Counted from the first letter of the stretch, positions 1 through 9,534 are shown. The stretch is 64,000 nucleotides of DNA from Candidatus Gastranaerophilales bacterium (GCA_944326685.1 CALVEV010000014.1:186001-250000), one strand, 5' to 3'. The notes: generated by a model not told the origin, from the sequence alone. Made by a program: numbers and translations.

Positions 1-78
1 TGTATGCGTACATATTCCTCCCAGTCTTCTAATAGAATATCACATATATTTATGATTTCTAATCCTCTAAATAAAGTA
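1..78 (-). other. Unresolved open frame at left edge
   Basis: Downstream of the YggT gene on the minus strand one frame stays open to the window edge and would encode protein-like text ending in LEDWEEYVRI. It contains no ATG, GTG or TTG after its last upstream stop, so no start can be assigned. It may be the beginning of a gene with a non-standard start, or chance. The plus strand shows nothing convincing. Confidence 0.2.
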
Positions 79-351
79 TTATAAGTTACCTATAGCCCCT
101 GTAATTAATCCTTGTAAGATTTGTAGAACAATAATTGCTATGATTGGAGAGAAATCCAACCCTCCTAAAGGTGGAACAAATCTTCTAAATACTTCTAAGT
201 AAGAATCAGTCACAATTCTTATAAATTTAGCAGGTTGCTGTTCCCAATCAATACTTGGAATCCAAGTCATGAATATTCTAAGGATTATTAATACATAGAA
301 CATGTTAAATAATCCGTTAACTGCTTTTAATAACATTGGAAATCTTACCAT
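79..351 (-). CDS. YggT family membrane protein
   Basis: A 90-residue integral membrane protein with two hydrophobic segments (about residues 6-30 and 65-86) and the family hallmark DFSPI just before the second one. YggT proteins are small inner-membrane proteins; in cyanobacteria and plastids relatives (YlmG) affect nucleoid and division-site organisation, but the molecular role is unknown. The start ATG lies 8 bases after the stop of the MTA phosphorylase gene, and the GGTGAT ribosome site begins at the last base of that stop, so the two are probably co-transcribed and translationally linked. Family assignment is firm, function is not. Confidence 0.85.
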   Translation of the reverse strand: MVRFPMLLKAVNGLFNMFYVLIILRIFMTWIPSIDWEQQPAKFIRIVTDSYLEVFRRFVPPLGGLDFSPIIAIIVLQILQGLITGAIGNL

Positions 352-359
352 TTTATCAC

Positions 360-1157
360 CTATGCTCTTGATTTAGCTTTTGTATTAGCGCAGTCACATT
401 CTAATCTTTCTGTCGGAATATTTTCAATCATAGTGAATAATAACTTCTTAAGATTAGCAACGTTATTATTAAATACTTCAATAACAGCTTGATGAGAAAC
501 AGGAGGAACATCTCCAACTAGACCTGCATCATAGTCTGTAATTAAAGAAATATTTAACGGACACATATCTAATTCTTTAACAAGGTATGCTTCAGGAAAA
601 GCAGTCATGTTAATAACTTCCCAACCTTGGTTAGTAAAGAACTTAGATTCAGCTTTTGTTGAGAATCTAGGGCCATTGATAACAACAACAGTTCCTGTTT
701 CATGAATTTTAATACCTAGATCTTTACCTGTTTTAATAGCTAATTTTCTTAGCTCAGGACAGTATAAATCAGCAGGAGATGGGTGAGTAACAATAGGTCC
801 GTCAAAGAATGTTGAATTTCTTCCTTTTGTCCAATCAACGAATTGGTCACAAATAACAAAGCTACCAGGTTCAACATGTTTTTGTAAACTACCTGCAGCA
901 CATGGAGAAATAACTCTTTCACAACCTACATGTTTCATAGCCCAAACATTAGCACGATAATTTAGTAAATGTGGCGGAATAGTATGAGTTCTTCCGTGAC
1001 GTGGCATAAATGCAACTTTGTGTGCCCCAATTTTACCAATAAATAAACTATCACTTGGCATGCCATAAGGAGTTTCTACTCTAACTTCTTCAATATCTTC
1101 TAAAAAGCTGTAAAAGCCTGAACCGCCAAATACACCAATATCTGCTAATTTTTCCAT
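360..1157 (-). CDS. mtnP: S-methyl-5'-thioadenosine phosphorylase
   Basis: Cleaves methylthioadenosine with phosphate to adenine and methylthioribose-1-phosphate, recycling the by-product of polyamine synthesis. The 265-residue protein has the family landmarks: GGSGFY near the N-terminus, the phosphate/substrate loop PRHGRTHTIPPHLLNYRAN around residue 53, INGPRFSTKAE, the NMTAFPEA segment that contacts the methylthio group, and TDYDAG. Length matches the family. The ATG is preceded by a strong AGGAGGAG site. The released adenine could be reused by the Apt enzyme encoded at 21.7 kb, and methionine salvage links it to MetK at 12.2 kb. Confusion with purine nucleoside phosphorylase is possible in principle, but the TAFPEA motif favours MTAP. 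Confidence 0.93.
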   Translation of the reverse strand: MEKLADIGVFGGSGFYSFLEDIEEVRVETPYGMPSDSLFIGKIGAHKVAFMPRHGRTHTIPPHLLNYRANVWAMKHVGCERVISPCAAGSLQKHVEPGSFVICDQFVDWTKGRNSTFFDGPIVTHPSPADLYCPELRKLAIKTGKDLGIKIHETGTVVVINGPRFSTKAESKFFTNQGWEVINMTAFPEAYLVKELDMCPLNISLITDYDAGLVGDVPPVSHQAVIEVFNNNVANLKKLLFTMIENIPTERLECDCANTKAKSRA

Positions 1158-1297
1158 TTATAATCTCCTCCTAAAAAGTATATTTTTTAATATAACATAA
1201 ACTTTTTTATTTCACACATATTTAATAATTATTTACAACCCATGTAAACTTCTTTGTTTTATAATACACTAAGAATATTATAAGAAAGAGGTATTTT

Positions 1298-2200
1298 ATG
1301 AGACTTAATGCAGGGGAAGTTATTACAGCAATGGTTACACCTATGACATCTAATATGGACGTTGATTATAAGAAGGTGGAAGAGCTTGTTGAATACTTAT
1401 CTACAAATGGTTCTGATTCAATAGTAATAACAGGGACAACAGGGGAATCTCCAACATTAACTCATGATGAAGAAATAGAAATTTTAAAAGCAGCAAAGAA
1501 AGCAGTTAAAAATAATGCAAAAATAATTATGGGTACAGGTTCAAATTGTACAAAAACAGCTGTTGAAATGTCAAAAATAGCTGAACAAAATGGAGCTGAT
1601 GCTGTTTTATGTGTTGTACCTTATTATAACAAACCATCACAAAAAGGTATGATTGCACATTATTCAGCTATTGCAGAAGCTGTTTCTATCCCAATTATTA
1701 TGTATAATATTCCATCAAGAACCGGTGTTAACATGTCTGTTGAAACAGTAAAATACCTTGCAAATAAATATAAAAATATAGCTGCATTAAAACAAAGTTT
1801 TGGCGATATGGATACAATTACAGAATTAAATATAAATACACCAGATGACTTTACAATATTGAGTGGTGATGATAGTCTAACACTTCCAATGATGTCATTA
1901 GGTGTTCATGGGGTAATTTCAGTTGCATCTCATATATTTGGTAAAGAGCTAAAAACAATGATAAAAGAATTTAAGTCAGGTAATATAGAAAAAGCAAGAC
2001 AAATTCATAATGCATTGTATCCAAGCTTTAGAAAATTATTTATGGCACCAAATCCAACTCCTGTAAAAGCTGTTTTAGCTAATATGGGAATTATTGATGA
2101 ATATTTAAGAGAACCATTGGTTCCATTAACAAATGAAGAAAAAACAGAATTATTCTCTGCAATACAATCTACTAGGGCTAACCTAGATGCATTATTGTAA
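1298..2200 (+). CDS. dapA: 4-hydroxy-tetrahydrodipicolinate synthase
   Basis: Condenses pyruvate with aspartate semialdehyde, the committed step to diaminopimelate and lysine, in the cytoplasm. The 300-residue TIM-barrel shows GTTGESPTLTHDEE (Thr47-Thr48), the catalytic Tyr136 in MYNIPSRTG, and the Schiff-base Lys165 in AALKQSFGD; length is typical. The residues after the lysine (QSFGD) differ from the common EASGD, but the lysine itself is placed correctly. An AGAGGT ribosome site precedes the ATG, and a TATAAT box lies about 33 bases upstream. Related aldolases (N-acetylneuraminate lyase, KDG aldolase) share the fold, yet the overall motif set fits DapA best. It stands alone, with secD 60 bases downstream. 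Confidence 0.93.
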   Translation: MRLNAGEVITAMVTPMTSNMDVDYKKVEELVEYLSTNGSDSIVITGTTGESPTLTHDEEIEILKAAKKAVKNNAKIIMGTGSNCTKTAVEMSKIAEQNGADAVLCVVPYYNKPSQKGMIAHYSAIAEAVSIPIIMYNIPSRTGVNMSVETVKYLANKYKNIAALKQSFGDMDTITELNINTPDDFTILSGDDSLTLPMMSLGVHGVISVASHIFGKELKTMIKEFKSGNIEKARQIHNALYPSFRKLFMAPNPTPVKAVLANMGIIDEYLREPLVPLTNEEKTELFSAIQSTRANLDALL

Positions 2201-2260
2201 TAATTATGTTTTTGTTAAAATATAATTGAACATAAATTTTAATAGGGAGTTTAACAATAA

Positions 2261-3580
2261 ATGAAAAATCGAATTATAATGTTTTGGGCTATTGTAGCTA
2301 TTGTGATAGTTTCACTTGTAATAATTTTTACAAAACCAACTAAGCTTGGTTTAGACTTGGTAGGTGGATCAAGATTAGTATTAGAGGCTCAGACATCAAA
2401 TTCAATAGCGAAGATTACACCTGATATGATGGATAGCTTACAATTTGCTATCGAAAACAGAGTTAATAAGTTAGGTGTTGCAGAAACAGTTGTTCAACGT
2501 TCAGGTGAAAACAGATTAGTTGTTGAAATTCCTGACGTATCAGATTTAGAACAAGCAAAAGCATTTATTGGTGATACTGCAGAATTAGAATTCAAAGCTC
2601 CAATGCCTAGTATGAACAACGATATGTACACAGAAAACTGGATTTCAACAGGCTTGACTGGTAAAGACTTATCAAAAGCTAATTTAAGCACTAATTCATC
2701 AAATGGCCAATGGGTTGTTGATTTAGAATTCAATGCAGAAGGAACAAGAAAATTTGCTAAACTAACAAGAGCATTAGTAGGCAAACCAATGGCAATATTC
2801 TTCAATGGAGAAATGCAATCAGCTCCTGTAATTAGAGAACCGATTATGGAAGGTAGAGCTCAGATTTCAGGTGGTGACAATGGCTTCCAATATGAAGAAG
2901 CTAAGAAAATGGTTGACTTGTTGAACGCAGGTGCTTTACCTGTTCCGGCTAAAATTATTGAAGAAAATACAGTTGGACCAACTTTAGGTGCTGATAGTAT
3001 TGCAAAATCTAAAGTTGCAGGTATGATTGGTCTTGGACTTGTAATGTTATTTATGGTTGCTTATTATAGAGTCCCTGGCTTAATTGCAGATATTGCACTT
3101 TGTATTTATGGCTTAATCTTATTTGCGATATTTAAAACAATACCTGTTACAATGACATTAGCAGGGATTGCAGGTTTCATATTAAGTATAGGTATGGCAG
3201 TTGATGCTAATATCCTGATTTTTGAAAGAACAAAAGAAGAATTAAGAGCAGGCAGAACATTATTTACTGCGATTAATACAGGTTTTGACAGAGCATTTAC
3301 AAGTATTTTTGACTCTAATATGACTACAATTATTACTTGTGTAATTCTTTATTGCTTAGGAACAAGTATTGTAAAAGGTTTTGCTTTAACTCTTGCATTA
3401 GGTGTTGTTGTTTCAATGTTCTCAGCGATTACAATAACTAAAAACTTTATGTTACTAATGTTTGGAACAAAATCACTTACAAATCCTGCATTGTTTGGAT
3501 TAAGAAAAGATGAAATCGGTCAAGGTTATCAAGTTACCGAATCTAAAAAAGAGAATGCAAAATTTGGTATTATTGATTAA
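2261..3580 (+). CDS. secD: Protein translocase subunit SecD
   Basis: Membrane subunit of the SecDF complex, which uses the proton gradient to pull exported proteins through SecYEG. The protein opens with one membrane segment (residues 4-24) followed by the D1 motif GLDLVGGSRLVLEA, a periplasmic P1 domain, then a cluster of five C-terminal segments containing the conserved SIGMAVDANILIFERTKEE motif. At 439 residues it is a short-type SecD, as in Gram-positive and cyanobacterial-like lineages, lacking the large extra domain of the E. coli protein. secF follows after 30 bases with its own AAAGGAAAGG site, so the two form an operon. Confidence 0.95.
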   Translation: MKNRIIMFWAIVAIVIVSLVIIFTKPTKLGLDLVGGSRLVLEAQTSNSIAKITPDMMDSLQFAIENRVNKLGVAETVVQRSGENRLVVEIPDVSDLEQAKAFIGDTAELEFKAPMPSMNNDMYTENWISTGLTGKDLSKANLSTNSSNGQWVVDLEFNAEGTRKFAKLTRALVGKPMAIFFNGEMQSAPVIREPIMEGRAQISGGDNGFQYEEAKKMVDLLNAGALPVPAKIIEENTVGPTLGADSIAKSKVAGMIGLGLVMLFMVAYYRVPGLIADIALCIYGLILFAIFKTIPVTMTLAGIAGFILSIGMAVDANILIFERTKEELRAGRTLFTAINTGFDRAFTSIFDSNMTTIITCVILYCLGTSIVKGFALTLALGVVVSMFSAITITKNFMLLMFGTKSLTNPALFGLRKDEIGQGYQVTESKKENAKFGIID

Positions 3581-3610
3581 TTAAGATAATAAAAGGAAAG
3601 GTTATATATT

Positions 3611-4582
3611 ATGAAACTCAATATAGTAAAGATTAGATTTTGGTGTTTAGCTTTTTCAGCACTATTAATATTTCCTGGATTAATAGGTATGATTTATTCA
3701 ACAATAACATCACCTACACACACACCATTGAAAGTTGGTATTGATTATACAGGTGGTACAACTTTACAGTATGGTGTTAAAAAAGATGTTACTAACGCAG
3801 AAATTGCTAAAATAAGAACTAATCTTGAGGCAAATAATATAGAAAATCCTTATATACAGATAGTAAATGTTAATGCAAAGAAAAATGATAGCAACTTAAA
3901 AGCTATGATTTCTATAAGAACTAAGTTTATTGATAGCAAATCAAATGAACAAAACACAATAACACAAGTTATCCAAAAAGATTATCCTGATGCTCAACTT
4001 GTTCAAGTTGCATCTGTTGGGCCTACAATGGGAAAAGAATTGTTCAAAAATTCTTTAATCGGATTGAGTTTAGCTCTTTTAGGTATAGTTTGTTACTTAA
4101 CAATCAGATTCCAATTTGATTATGCTCTAGCTGCAATCTTAGGGCTTGTTCACGACGTTTTATTTGTTTGTGGTGTGTTTGCATTAATGGGTATTTTCAA
4201 AGGCGTTGAAATCGATTCTTTATTCGTTACTGCAATATTAACAGTAATTGGTTTCTCTGTACACGATACAATCGTTGTATTTGACAGAATTAGAGAAAAT
4301 TTAAGATATTATGCTAAGAAAATGACTTTCAGCGAAATCATTAACTATAGTGTTGAACAAACAATGGCAAGAAGTATCAATACTTCATTAACAACATTGA
4401 TAACATTGTTAGCATTATATTTCTTTGGTGGCGTTACAACAAAGAACTTTGTACTTGCAATGATTCTAGGTATCACAATCGGTACTTATTCAAGTATTTT
4501 CTTCTGTTCAGTATTGATTGATATATGGAAAGACAAAGCTCCTGGAGCAACTACAAAAAAAGTTGAAACAGCTGCTGCTTAA
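3611..4582 (+). CDS. secF: Protein translocase subunit SecF
   Basis: Partner of SecD in the proton-driven export motor. The 323-residue protein has an N-terminal membrane helix, the short SecF version of the first motif (VGIDYTGGTTLQYG), a small periplasmic domain, then five membrane segments with the conserved GFSVHDTIVVFDRIREN motif and the SINTSLTTLITLLALYFFGG segment. A normal length and an intact motif set indicate a working protein. It lies 30 bases after secD and 11 bases before the U32 family gene, so the three are probably read as one message. Confidence 0.95.
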   Translation: MKLNIVKIRFWCLAFSALLIFPGLIGMIYSTITSPTHTPLKVGIDYTGGTTLQYGVKKDVTNAEIAKIRTNLEANNIENPYIQIVNVNAKKNDSNLKAMISIRTKFIDSKSNEQNTITQVIQKDYPDAQLVQVASVGPTMGKELFKNSLIGLSLALLGIVCYLTIRFQFDYALAAILGLVHDVLFVCGVFALMGIFKGVEIDSLFVTAILTVIGFSVHDTIVVFDRIRENLRYYAKKMTFSEIINYSVEQTMARSINTSLTTLITLLALYFFGGVTTKNFVLAMILGITIGTYSSIFFCSVLIDIWKDKAPGATTKKVETAAA

Positions 4583-4593
4583 TGGTTTAGCCT

Positions 4594-6336
4594 ATGAAAA
4601 AAACAGAACTTCTTGCACCTGCTAAAGATTTAGAAACTGCAAAACTTGCAATCGATTGTGGTGCAGATGCTGTTTATATCGGAGGTCCTTCTTTTGGGGC
4701 AAGATACAAGGCAGGCAACTCATTAGAGGATTTAAAAGAACTTGTTCAATATGCTCATAAGTTCTATGTAAAAATATATGTGACTGTTAATACTATTGTT
4801 ACAGATATAGAACTTGATGAGGTAAAAGAACTTATAAAAAAACTTTATGAAATCGGGGTTGATGGAATAATTGTTCAAGATATGGGGATACTTAAACTTG
4901 CGATTGATAAACAAATCCCGCCTATTCCATTACATATAAGCACCCAATGCGATAATAGATTTTTAGAGAAGGTTAAATTCTTTGAAAAAATGGGAATCCC
5001 AAGAGTTGTTTTGGCTCGTGAATTATCACTTGATGAGATAAGAGAGATTAAGAACAATACAAATGTTGAGTTGGAATGCTTTATACACGGGGCTTTGTGT
5101 GTTTCTTATAGCGGACAATGTTATTTGAGCCAATGTATTGGGGGACGTTCTGCAAATAGGGGTGAATGTGCTCAACCTTGCAGAAAAAAATATTCTCTCA
5201 TTGATGATAAAGGAAATGTTATTGCAAAAGACAAACACCTTTTATCGACCAAAGATTTTAATGCTACAAAACACTTGAAAGATATGGTTGATATCGGTGT
5301 AAAATCATTCAAGATAGAAGGTAGATTAAAAGATACTGATTATGTGAAAAATGTTGTTCTTTATTATAGAAAAGAACTTGATAAAATATGCGGAAAAACA
5401 TCTTCCGGAACAATTTTGACTAACTTTGAACCTAATATAACAAAGAGCTTTAATAGAGGTTATACAGATTATTTCTTGGAAAAGAGAAAAGACTGTTTTA
5501 ATTTTGATACTCCGAAAGGTCAATATTTGGGCAAGGTTACAAAGATTGGCAAAAACTTTTTTGAAACAGATACAAAAGAAAATATTAACCCACAAGACGG
5601 GCTTTCAATAGGTGAAGAAGGTTGCCTTGTGAATAAGGTTGAGGGGAAAAAGATTTTTCCTAACAAAATGCCTGAGATAAAGGTTAATCAAAAAGTTTTC
5701 AGAAACAAAGATGCTCAATACGAGAGAGAACTCAATAATGCGAAAGTTAAACGTCAGATTCAAATAGATATTGAGGTTAAAGACGGCAAAATTTGGGCGA
5801 TTGATGAGGATAATAACAAAACATTTGTAGAAATTGAGTCAACAGAAAAAGCGAATAACCAAGACAAGATGAACCAAAACTTTATAACTCAGATGAAAAA
5901 GACAGGAGATTCTGATTTTACGGTTAACAATATTGAACTTGATTCAGATATCCCATTTATGCCGGTATCTGCGGTTAATGAGTTGAGAAGAACTTTGCTT
6001 GATAAACTTATGCAAGAAAGATTGAATAATTATAAACGTGAAGAACAAACCCCATTGAGATATCTCGATTATTATAAACAAGAGGACGATTATAGAGCGA
6101 ATGTTTATAATAATGAGGCAAAAGAGTTTTATAAACATTGCAATTGTGAGATAACAGAACCTGCTTATGAAATGGGTTGTGGGCATCAGATAGAATTAAT
6201 GCGAACAAAACATTGTATTAAGTATGCTTTGAATATGTGTAAAGCACCTAAAAAACTGTTCTTGGTCGATGATAGAGGCAAGAAATACGAACTCAAATTT
6301 GATTGCAAAAATTGTGAGATGGTTATTTTAGGATAA
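4594..6336 (+). CDS. U32 family RNA hydroxylation protein
   Basis: A peptidase-U32 family protein. Characterised members (E. coli TrhP and RlhA) hydroxylate tRNA or 23S rRNA rather than cut proteins, using prephenate and iron-sulfur chemistry. The N-terminal barrel shows GADAVYIGG and the U32 signature region ELECFIHGALCVSYSGQC followed by SQCIGGRSANRGECAQPCR, with clustered cysteines suited to metal binding. At 580 residues it is longer than TrhP and carries a C-terminal extension that ends with further cysteines (MGCGHQ, KHCIKYALNMC, DCKNCEM), as in the long bacterial members. It sits 11 bases after secF. The choice between tRNA and rRNA target cannot be made from sequence alone. Confidence 0.85.
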   Translation: MKKTELLAPAKDLETAKLAIDCGADAVYIGGPSFGARYKAGNSLEDLKELVQYAHKFYVKIYVTVNTIVTDIELDEVKELIKKLYEIGVDGIIVQDMGILKLAIDKQIPPIPLHISTQCDNRFLEKVKFFEKMGIPRVVLARELSLDEIREIKNNTNVELECFIHGALCVSYSGQCYLSQCIGGRSANRGECAQPCRKKYSLIDDKGNVIAKDKHLLSTKDFNATKHLKDMVDIGVKSFKIEGRLKDTDYVKNVVLYYRKELDKICGKTSSGTILTNFEPNITKSFNRGYTDYFLEKRKDCFNFDTPKGQYLGKVTKIGKNFFETDTKENINPQDGLSIGEEGCLVNKVEGKKIFPNKMPEIKVNQKVFRNKDAQYERELNNAKVKRQIQIDIEVKDGKIWAIDEDNNKTFVEIESTEKANNQDKMNQNFITQMKKTGDSDFTVNNIELDSDIPFMPVSAVNELRRTLLDKLMQERLNNYKREEQTPLRYLDYYKQEDDYRANVYNNEAKEFYKHCNCEITEPAYEMGCGHQIELMRTKHCIKYALNMCKAPKKLFLVDDRGKKYELKFDCKNCEMVILG

Positions 6337-6344
6337 GTTTGGGG

Positions 6345-6350
6345 TATAAT
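6345..6350 (+). promoter_or_regulatory. -10 box of the tRNA-Arg gene
   Basis: A perfect TATAAT lies 30 bases before the tRNA 5' end, after the stop of the U32 gene. No good -35 hexamer is seen at the usual spacing. It probably drives tRNA-Arg and possibly miaB behind it. Confidence 0.6.
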
Positions 6351-6380
6351 ATAGAGGTACGAAAAAAGGGAACAGAACAT

Positions 6381-6454
6381 GTGCCCGTAGCTCAGTTGGA
6401 TAGAGTGCAGGTTTCCGAAACCTGAGGTCATGGGTTCGATTCCCATCGGGCATA
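6381..6454 (+). tRNA. tRNA-Arg (anticodon CCG)
   Basis: A full cloverleaf folds by eye: acceptor GTGCCCG/CGGGCAT (first pair G-U), D stem GCTC/GAGT, anticodon stem CAGGT/ACCTG with loop TTCCGAA, and T arm ATGGG-TTCGATT-CCCAT. The anticodon CCG (6415-6417) reads the arginine codon CGG, which is rare in this AT-rich genome. The 3' CCA is not encoded, so it must be added enzymatically. The gene lies between the U32 gene and miaB. Confidence 0.95.
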
Positions 6455-6483
6455 AATCTGTATACTATTGGGAAGGATAGAAG

Positions 6484-7800
6484 ATGAAAAAAGTTTATAT
6501 AGAAACACTAGGCTGTCAGATGAATAAATCAGATGAAGAAAGAATGTTGGGAATGCTTCAATGGTTGGATTATGAACAAACATTAGAACCTAAAGAAGCT
6601 GATTTGTTGATAATCAATACATGTTCTATCCGTCAGTTGTCAGAGGACAAAGCATATAGTGCAATTGGGACTTGGGGCAAATGGAAGAAAACAAGACCTG
6701 ATTTGAAGATTGTTTTTGCAGGCTGTGTTGCTCAACAAAAGAAAGAAGATTTGTTCAAACGCGCACCTTATGTTGATTTGGTTTTGGGAACACATAGACT
6801 TTATGAACTCCCTGAACTTATTAAACGAATCGAAGCAGGAGAAAGAGTTTGCTCAACAGAAGAAGTTGTTTTCCCTGAAGATAATTTGGATATTATCAGA
6901 AAAAAAGGTGTTAATGCTTGGGTTCCTATTATGGAAGGCTGTAATAATTTCTGTTCATATTGTATCGTTCCTTATACAAGAGGTAGAGAACGTTCAAGAA
7001 AATTTGAACAAATTATGGGCGAAGTTAAAAAAGCACTTTCAGAAGGATTCAAAGAAATTACTTTGCTAGGTCAAAATGTTGATAGCTATAAGGGAGTTAA
7101 TGAACAAGGCGAAGAAGTAAACCTTGCAGGTCTTTTGAGAGCGATTAACTCACTTGATGGCAAGTTCAGAATTCGTTTTGTAACCTCTTATCCGACAGAT
7201 ATAACAGATGAATTGATTGATACTGTTGTGGAACTAGACAAAGTTTGTGAATATTTCCATATCCCAATGCAATCAGGTGATGATGAAGTATTGAAGAAAA
7301 TGAACAGAAGATATGATGTTGCAACTTATACCAAGATTTGTAACCATGTGAGAGAAAAAGTTAAAGATGTAACAATCACAAGTGATTTTATCGCAGGTTT
7401 CCCAGGGGAAACAGAAGAACAATTCCAACACACACTTGATGAGATTTTGAAACTAGAACTTGATTATTCAAATACAGCGGCTTATTCCCCACGAGAAGGA
7501 ACAGTTGCTGCAAAATGGGTTGATAAATACTTGTCAAAAGAAGTTAAAGAAGAAAGACTTGCAAGATTGAATGAAACCGTAAGAGAGGCTTGCTTGAACT
7601 CTAATAACAAATATGTTGGTCGAGAAATGGAAATCCTTGTGGAAAAATTTGAAAACCATAAAGGTACTAACATAATTTCAGGAAGAACAAGAAACAACAA
7701 AATGGTTCATGTTCCTTGTGATGAAAACAGGATTGGCGAATTTGTTAATGTTAAAATTGTTGGTGCTAAGACTTGGTACTTAAAAGGGGAATTAATTTAA
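6484..7800 (+). CDS. miaB: tRNA A37 methylthiotransferase MiaB
   Basis: Radical-SAM enzyme that adds the 2-methylthio group to N6-isopentenyladenosine-37 of tRNAs reading UNN codons. The 438-residue protein has the UPF0004 domain with three cysteines (ETLGCQMNKSDEE, INTCSIR, AGCVAQQ) for the second iron-sulfur cluster, the radical-SAM motif CNNFCSYC followed by PYTRGRERSR, and a C-terminal TRAM domain. Length and order are standard; the QMNKSDEERM start and TRGRERSR favour MiaB over MtaB or RimO. It follows the tRNA gene by 29 bases and its stop overlaps the start of the exonuclease gene (TAATG), suggesting translational coupling. Confidence 0.95.
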   Translation: MKKVYIETLGCQMNKSDEERMLGMLQWLDYEQTLEPKEADLLIINTCSIRQLSEDKAYSAIGTWGKWKKTRPDLKIVFAGCVAQQKKEDLFKRAPYVDLVLGTHRLYELPELIKRIEAGERVCSTEEVVFPEDNLDIIRKKGVNAWVPIMEGCNNFCSYCIVPYTRGRERSRKFEQIMGEVKKALSEGFKEITLLGQNVDSYKGVNEQGEEVNLAGLLRAINSLDGKFRIRFVTSYPTDITDELIDTVVELDKVCEYFHIPMQSGDDEVLKKMNRRYDVATYTKICNHVREKVKDVTITSDFIAGFPGETEEQFQHTLDEILKLELDYSNTAAYSPREGTVAAKWVDKYLSKEVKEERLARLNETVREACLNSNNKYVGREMEILVEKFENHKGTNIISGRTRNNKMVHVPCDENRIGEFVNVKIVGAKTWYLKGELI

Positions 7801-8345
7801 TGCAAGAAATGATGCCTGATAACTATACAGTTATTGATATCGAGACAACAGGGTTGAGCCCTAATAATGATGATATTATCGAACTTTCAGGACTGAAGGT
7901 AAGAGATAATAAGGTAGTGGAAGAATTTTCAACACTTGTAAAACCTAATAAGGGGGTTAATTCTTTTATCAGTAATCTAACAGGCATAACAAACGGAATG
8001 TTGAGCGATGCGCCTAAGATTGAAGATGTATTGCCTAAGTTGGTTGAGTTTATAGAGGACGATACTATACTTGGGCATAATGTGAATTTTGATATCGGGT
8101 TTATAAGAAACAAGTTGAGCCGACATTTGAACAAGGAATTGAATAACCCTAGCTTGGATACAATGTTTATTGCAAGACGCGTCTTGAACTTGAAGAATTA
8201 TAAACTAACAACTATTGCAGAAAACTATGATATAGATACTAAAAATAACCATAGAGGATTAAAAGATTGTTATATAACTTATGAGGTGTATAACAACTTG
8301 ACAGGCAAGACCGAACCAGCCTATGTCCAACAAAGTTTGTTGTAA
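7800..8345 (+). CDS. DEDDh 3'-5' exonuclease, DnaQ-like
   Basis: A 181-residue single-domain exonuclease of the DnaQ/epsilon superfamily. The three motifs are intact: ExoI VIDIETTGLSP, ExoII GHNVNFDIGFI and ExoIII HRGLKDC (histidine five before the metal-binding aspartate), which makes it the DEDDh subclass. It could be the proofreading subunit of DNA polymerase III or a stand-alone nuclease; nothing here links it to a polymerase. The chosen start is the ATG overlapping the miaB stop, with AAAAGGGG upstream; an earlier in-frame ATG at 7773 would extend it nine residues into miaB and is less likely. Confidence 0.85.
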   Translation: MQEMMPDNYTVIDIETTGLSPNNDDIIELSGLKVRDNKVVEEFSTLVKPNKGVNSFISNLTGITNGMLSDAPKIEDVLPKLVEFIEDDTILGHNVNFDIGFIRNKLSRHLNKELNNPSLDTMFIARRVLNLKNYKLTTIAENYDIDTKNNHRGLKDCYITYEVYNNLTGKTEPAYVQQSLL

Positions 8346-8413
8346 TTTAACTTTTTTCTTATATAATATATTCAAATTAAGTTGTTATATGTGTTTATTA
8401 TGAGGTGTTGGAT

Positions 8414-9451
8414 ATGTTAAATGTGTTGTCAGGTTATAAAAATTCTTTGAATTTTAAGGCAGATTTTAAAAGTGATAAAAAAAATAATGAAAATCAATCA
8501 ACATCAGGTATAAAACATTTATCTACAACTTCAAAAACGATGTTAGGCTTAACAGCTTTGGGAGTAGCAAGTGCTGCAGTTGTATCAATACGTAGTAAAA
8601 AACCTCAGTTAAAAAAAGATGATTTTCAAGAATTTATGCGAGTTATAAAAGAGCTAGGAATATCCAAGAGCGAAGATATTGCGAAAAATTGTACAGAAAA
8701 GAATATTTTAGGAACCGGAGCAAATTCAACAGTTTATAAATTTACACATCCAAAATTAGATAATTGGGCAATAAAAGTAATAACTAAAAATAAAGACTAT
8801 CAATCAAGTTTTTCAAAAGGTATTCAAGAATCAGTTGACCAATTTAAAGGATTGAATATGGGACAAGAAATAGGTCATATTGGTGATAGTGTATTGATTT
8901 TAAAACGAATAAATGGAAAACCTCATTCTATAGCAGATTGGTCAACAAGAAGAAGAGATGGTGTTGAAATAACGAAAGAAGAAGCAAATAACTTTCTTGA
9001 AAATATAAGAACAATATCAAAATTTCCACAATCAACATTTAACAATTATGCTCAAAAATTAAAAGTTCTAGAGGATAAAGGTTATAAGGCTGATAGCTTT
9101 AATCCAAATAATTATCTAATTGATTACAAAAATAAAGACATCCATATTATTGATGCTTATTCATATGCGCCTGATGCGAATATGAATTCAAAATATGATT
9201 TGATATGTCCATTAATAGATTATCCAAACTATGAAAGTTATCACAAACTTATGTCTTCAAGTCAAAAAGAAGAATATTCCCAAATAACAAAAAAAATAGC
9301 TTCAAAATGTAGTAAGGCTGCTGAGCAAAATGGTATTGATTGTTCAGAATCTAAATTTAGAGAGTTTATCTTAAGAGTAGATTTAAGAGAGAATAATGGA
9401 GGTAGATATACTTCAAGTTTCACCAAAATGAAGGAACTATCCAACTTATAA
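8414..9451 (+). CDS. Kinase-fold protein with membrane segment
   Basis: A 345-residue protein of unknown substrate that keeps the main landmarks of the protein-kinase/aminoglycoside-kinase fold: glycine loop GTGANSTVYK (100-109), the ATP-binding lysine in AIKV (Lys121), a catalytic-loop-like D-x4-N (Asp227, Asn232 in ADSFNPNN), and a metal-binding aspartate in HIIDA (Asp247). The N-terminus is polar (residues 1-40), followed by a short hydrophobic stretch (about 43-58) that may span the membrane. GAGGTG is spaced six bases before the ATG at 8414; the GTG nine bases earlier lies inside that site. It could be a true kinase, a small-molecule phosphotransferase, or an inactive relative. Confidence 0.6.
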   Translation: MLNVLSGYKNSLNFKADFKSDKKNNENQSTSGIKHLSTTSKTMLGLTALGVASAAVVSIRSKKPQLKKDDFQEFMRVIKELGISKSEDIAKNCTEKNILGTGANSTVYKFTHPKLDNWAIKVITKNKDYQSSFSKGIQESVDQFKGLNMGQEIGHIGDSVLILKRINGKPHSIADWSTRRRDGVEITKEEANNFLENIRTISKFPQSTFNNYAQKLKVLEDKGYKADSFNPNNYLIDYKNKDIHIIDAYSYAPDANMNSKYDLICPLIDYPNYESYHKLMSSSQKEEYSQITKKIASKCSKAAEQNGIDCSESKFREFILRVDLRENNGGRYTSSFTKMKELSNL

Positions 9452-9534
9452 ATTGTATAAAATGATAAAATAATTAAAAATATTTTTGAACAATTTATTA
9501 TACAATTTCGTTATATTTCTGAAAGAGGTACGTT

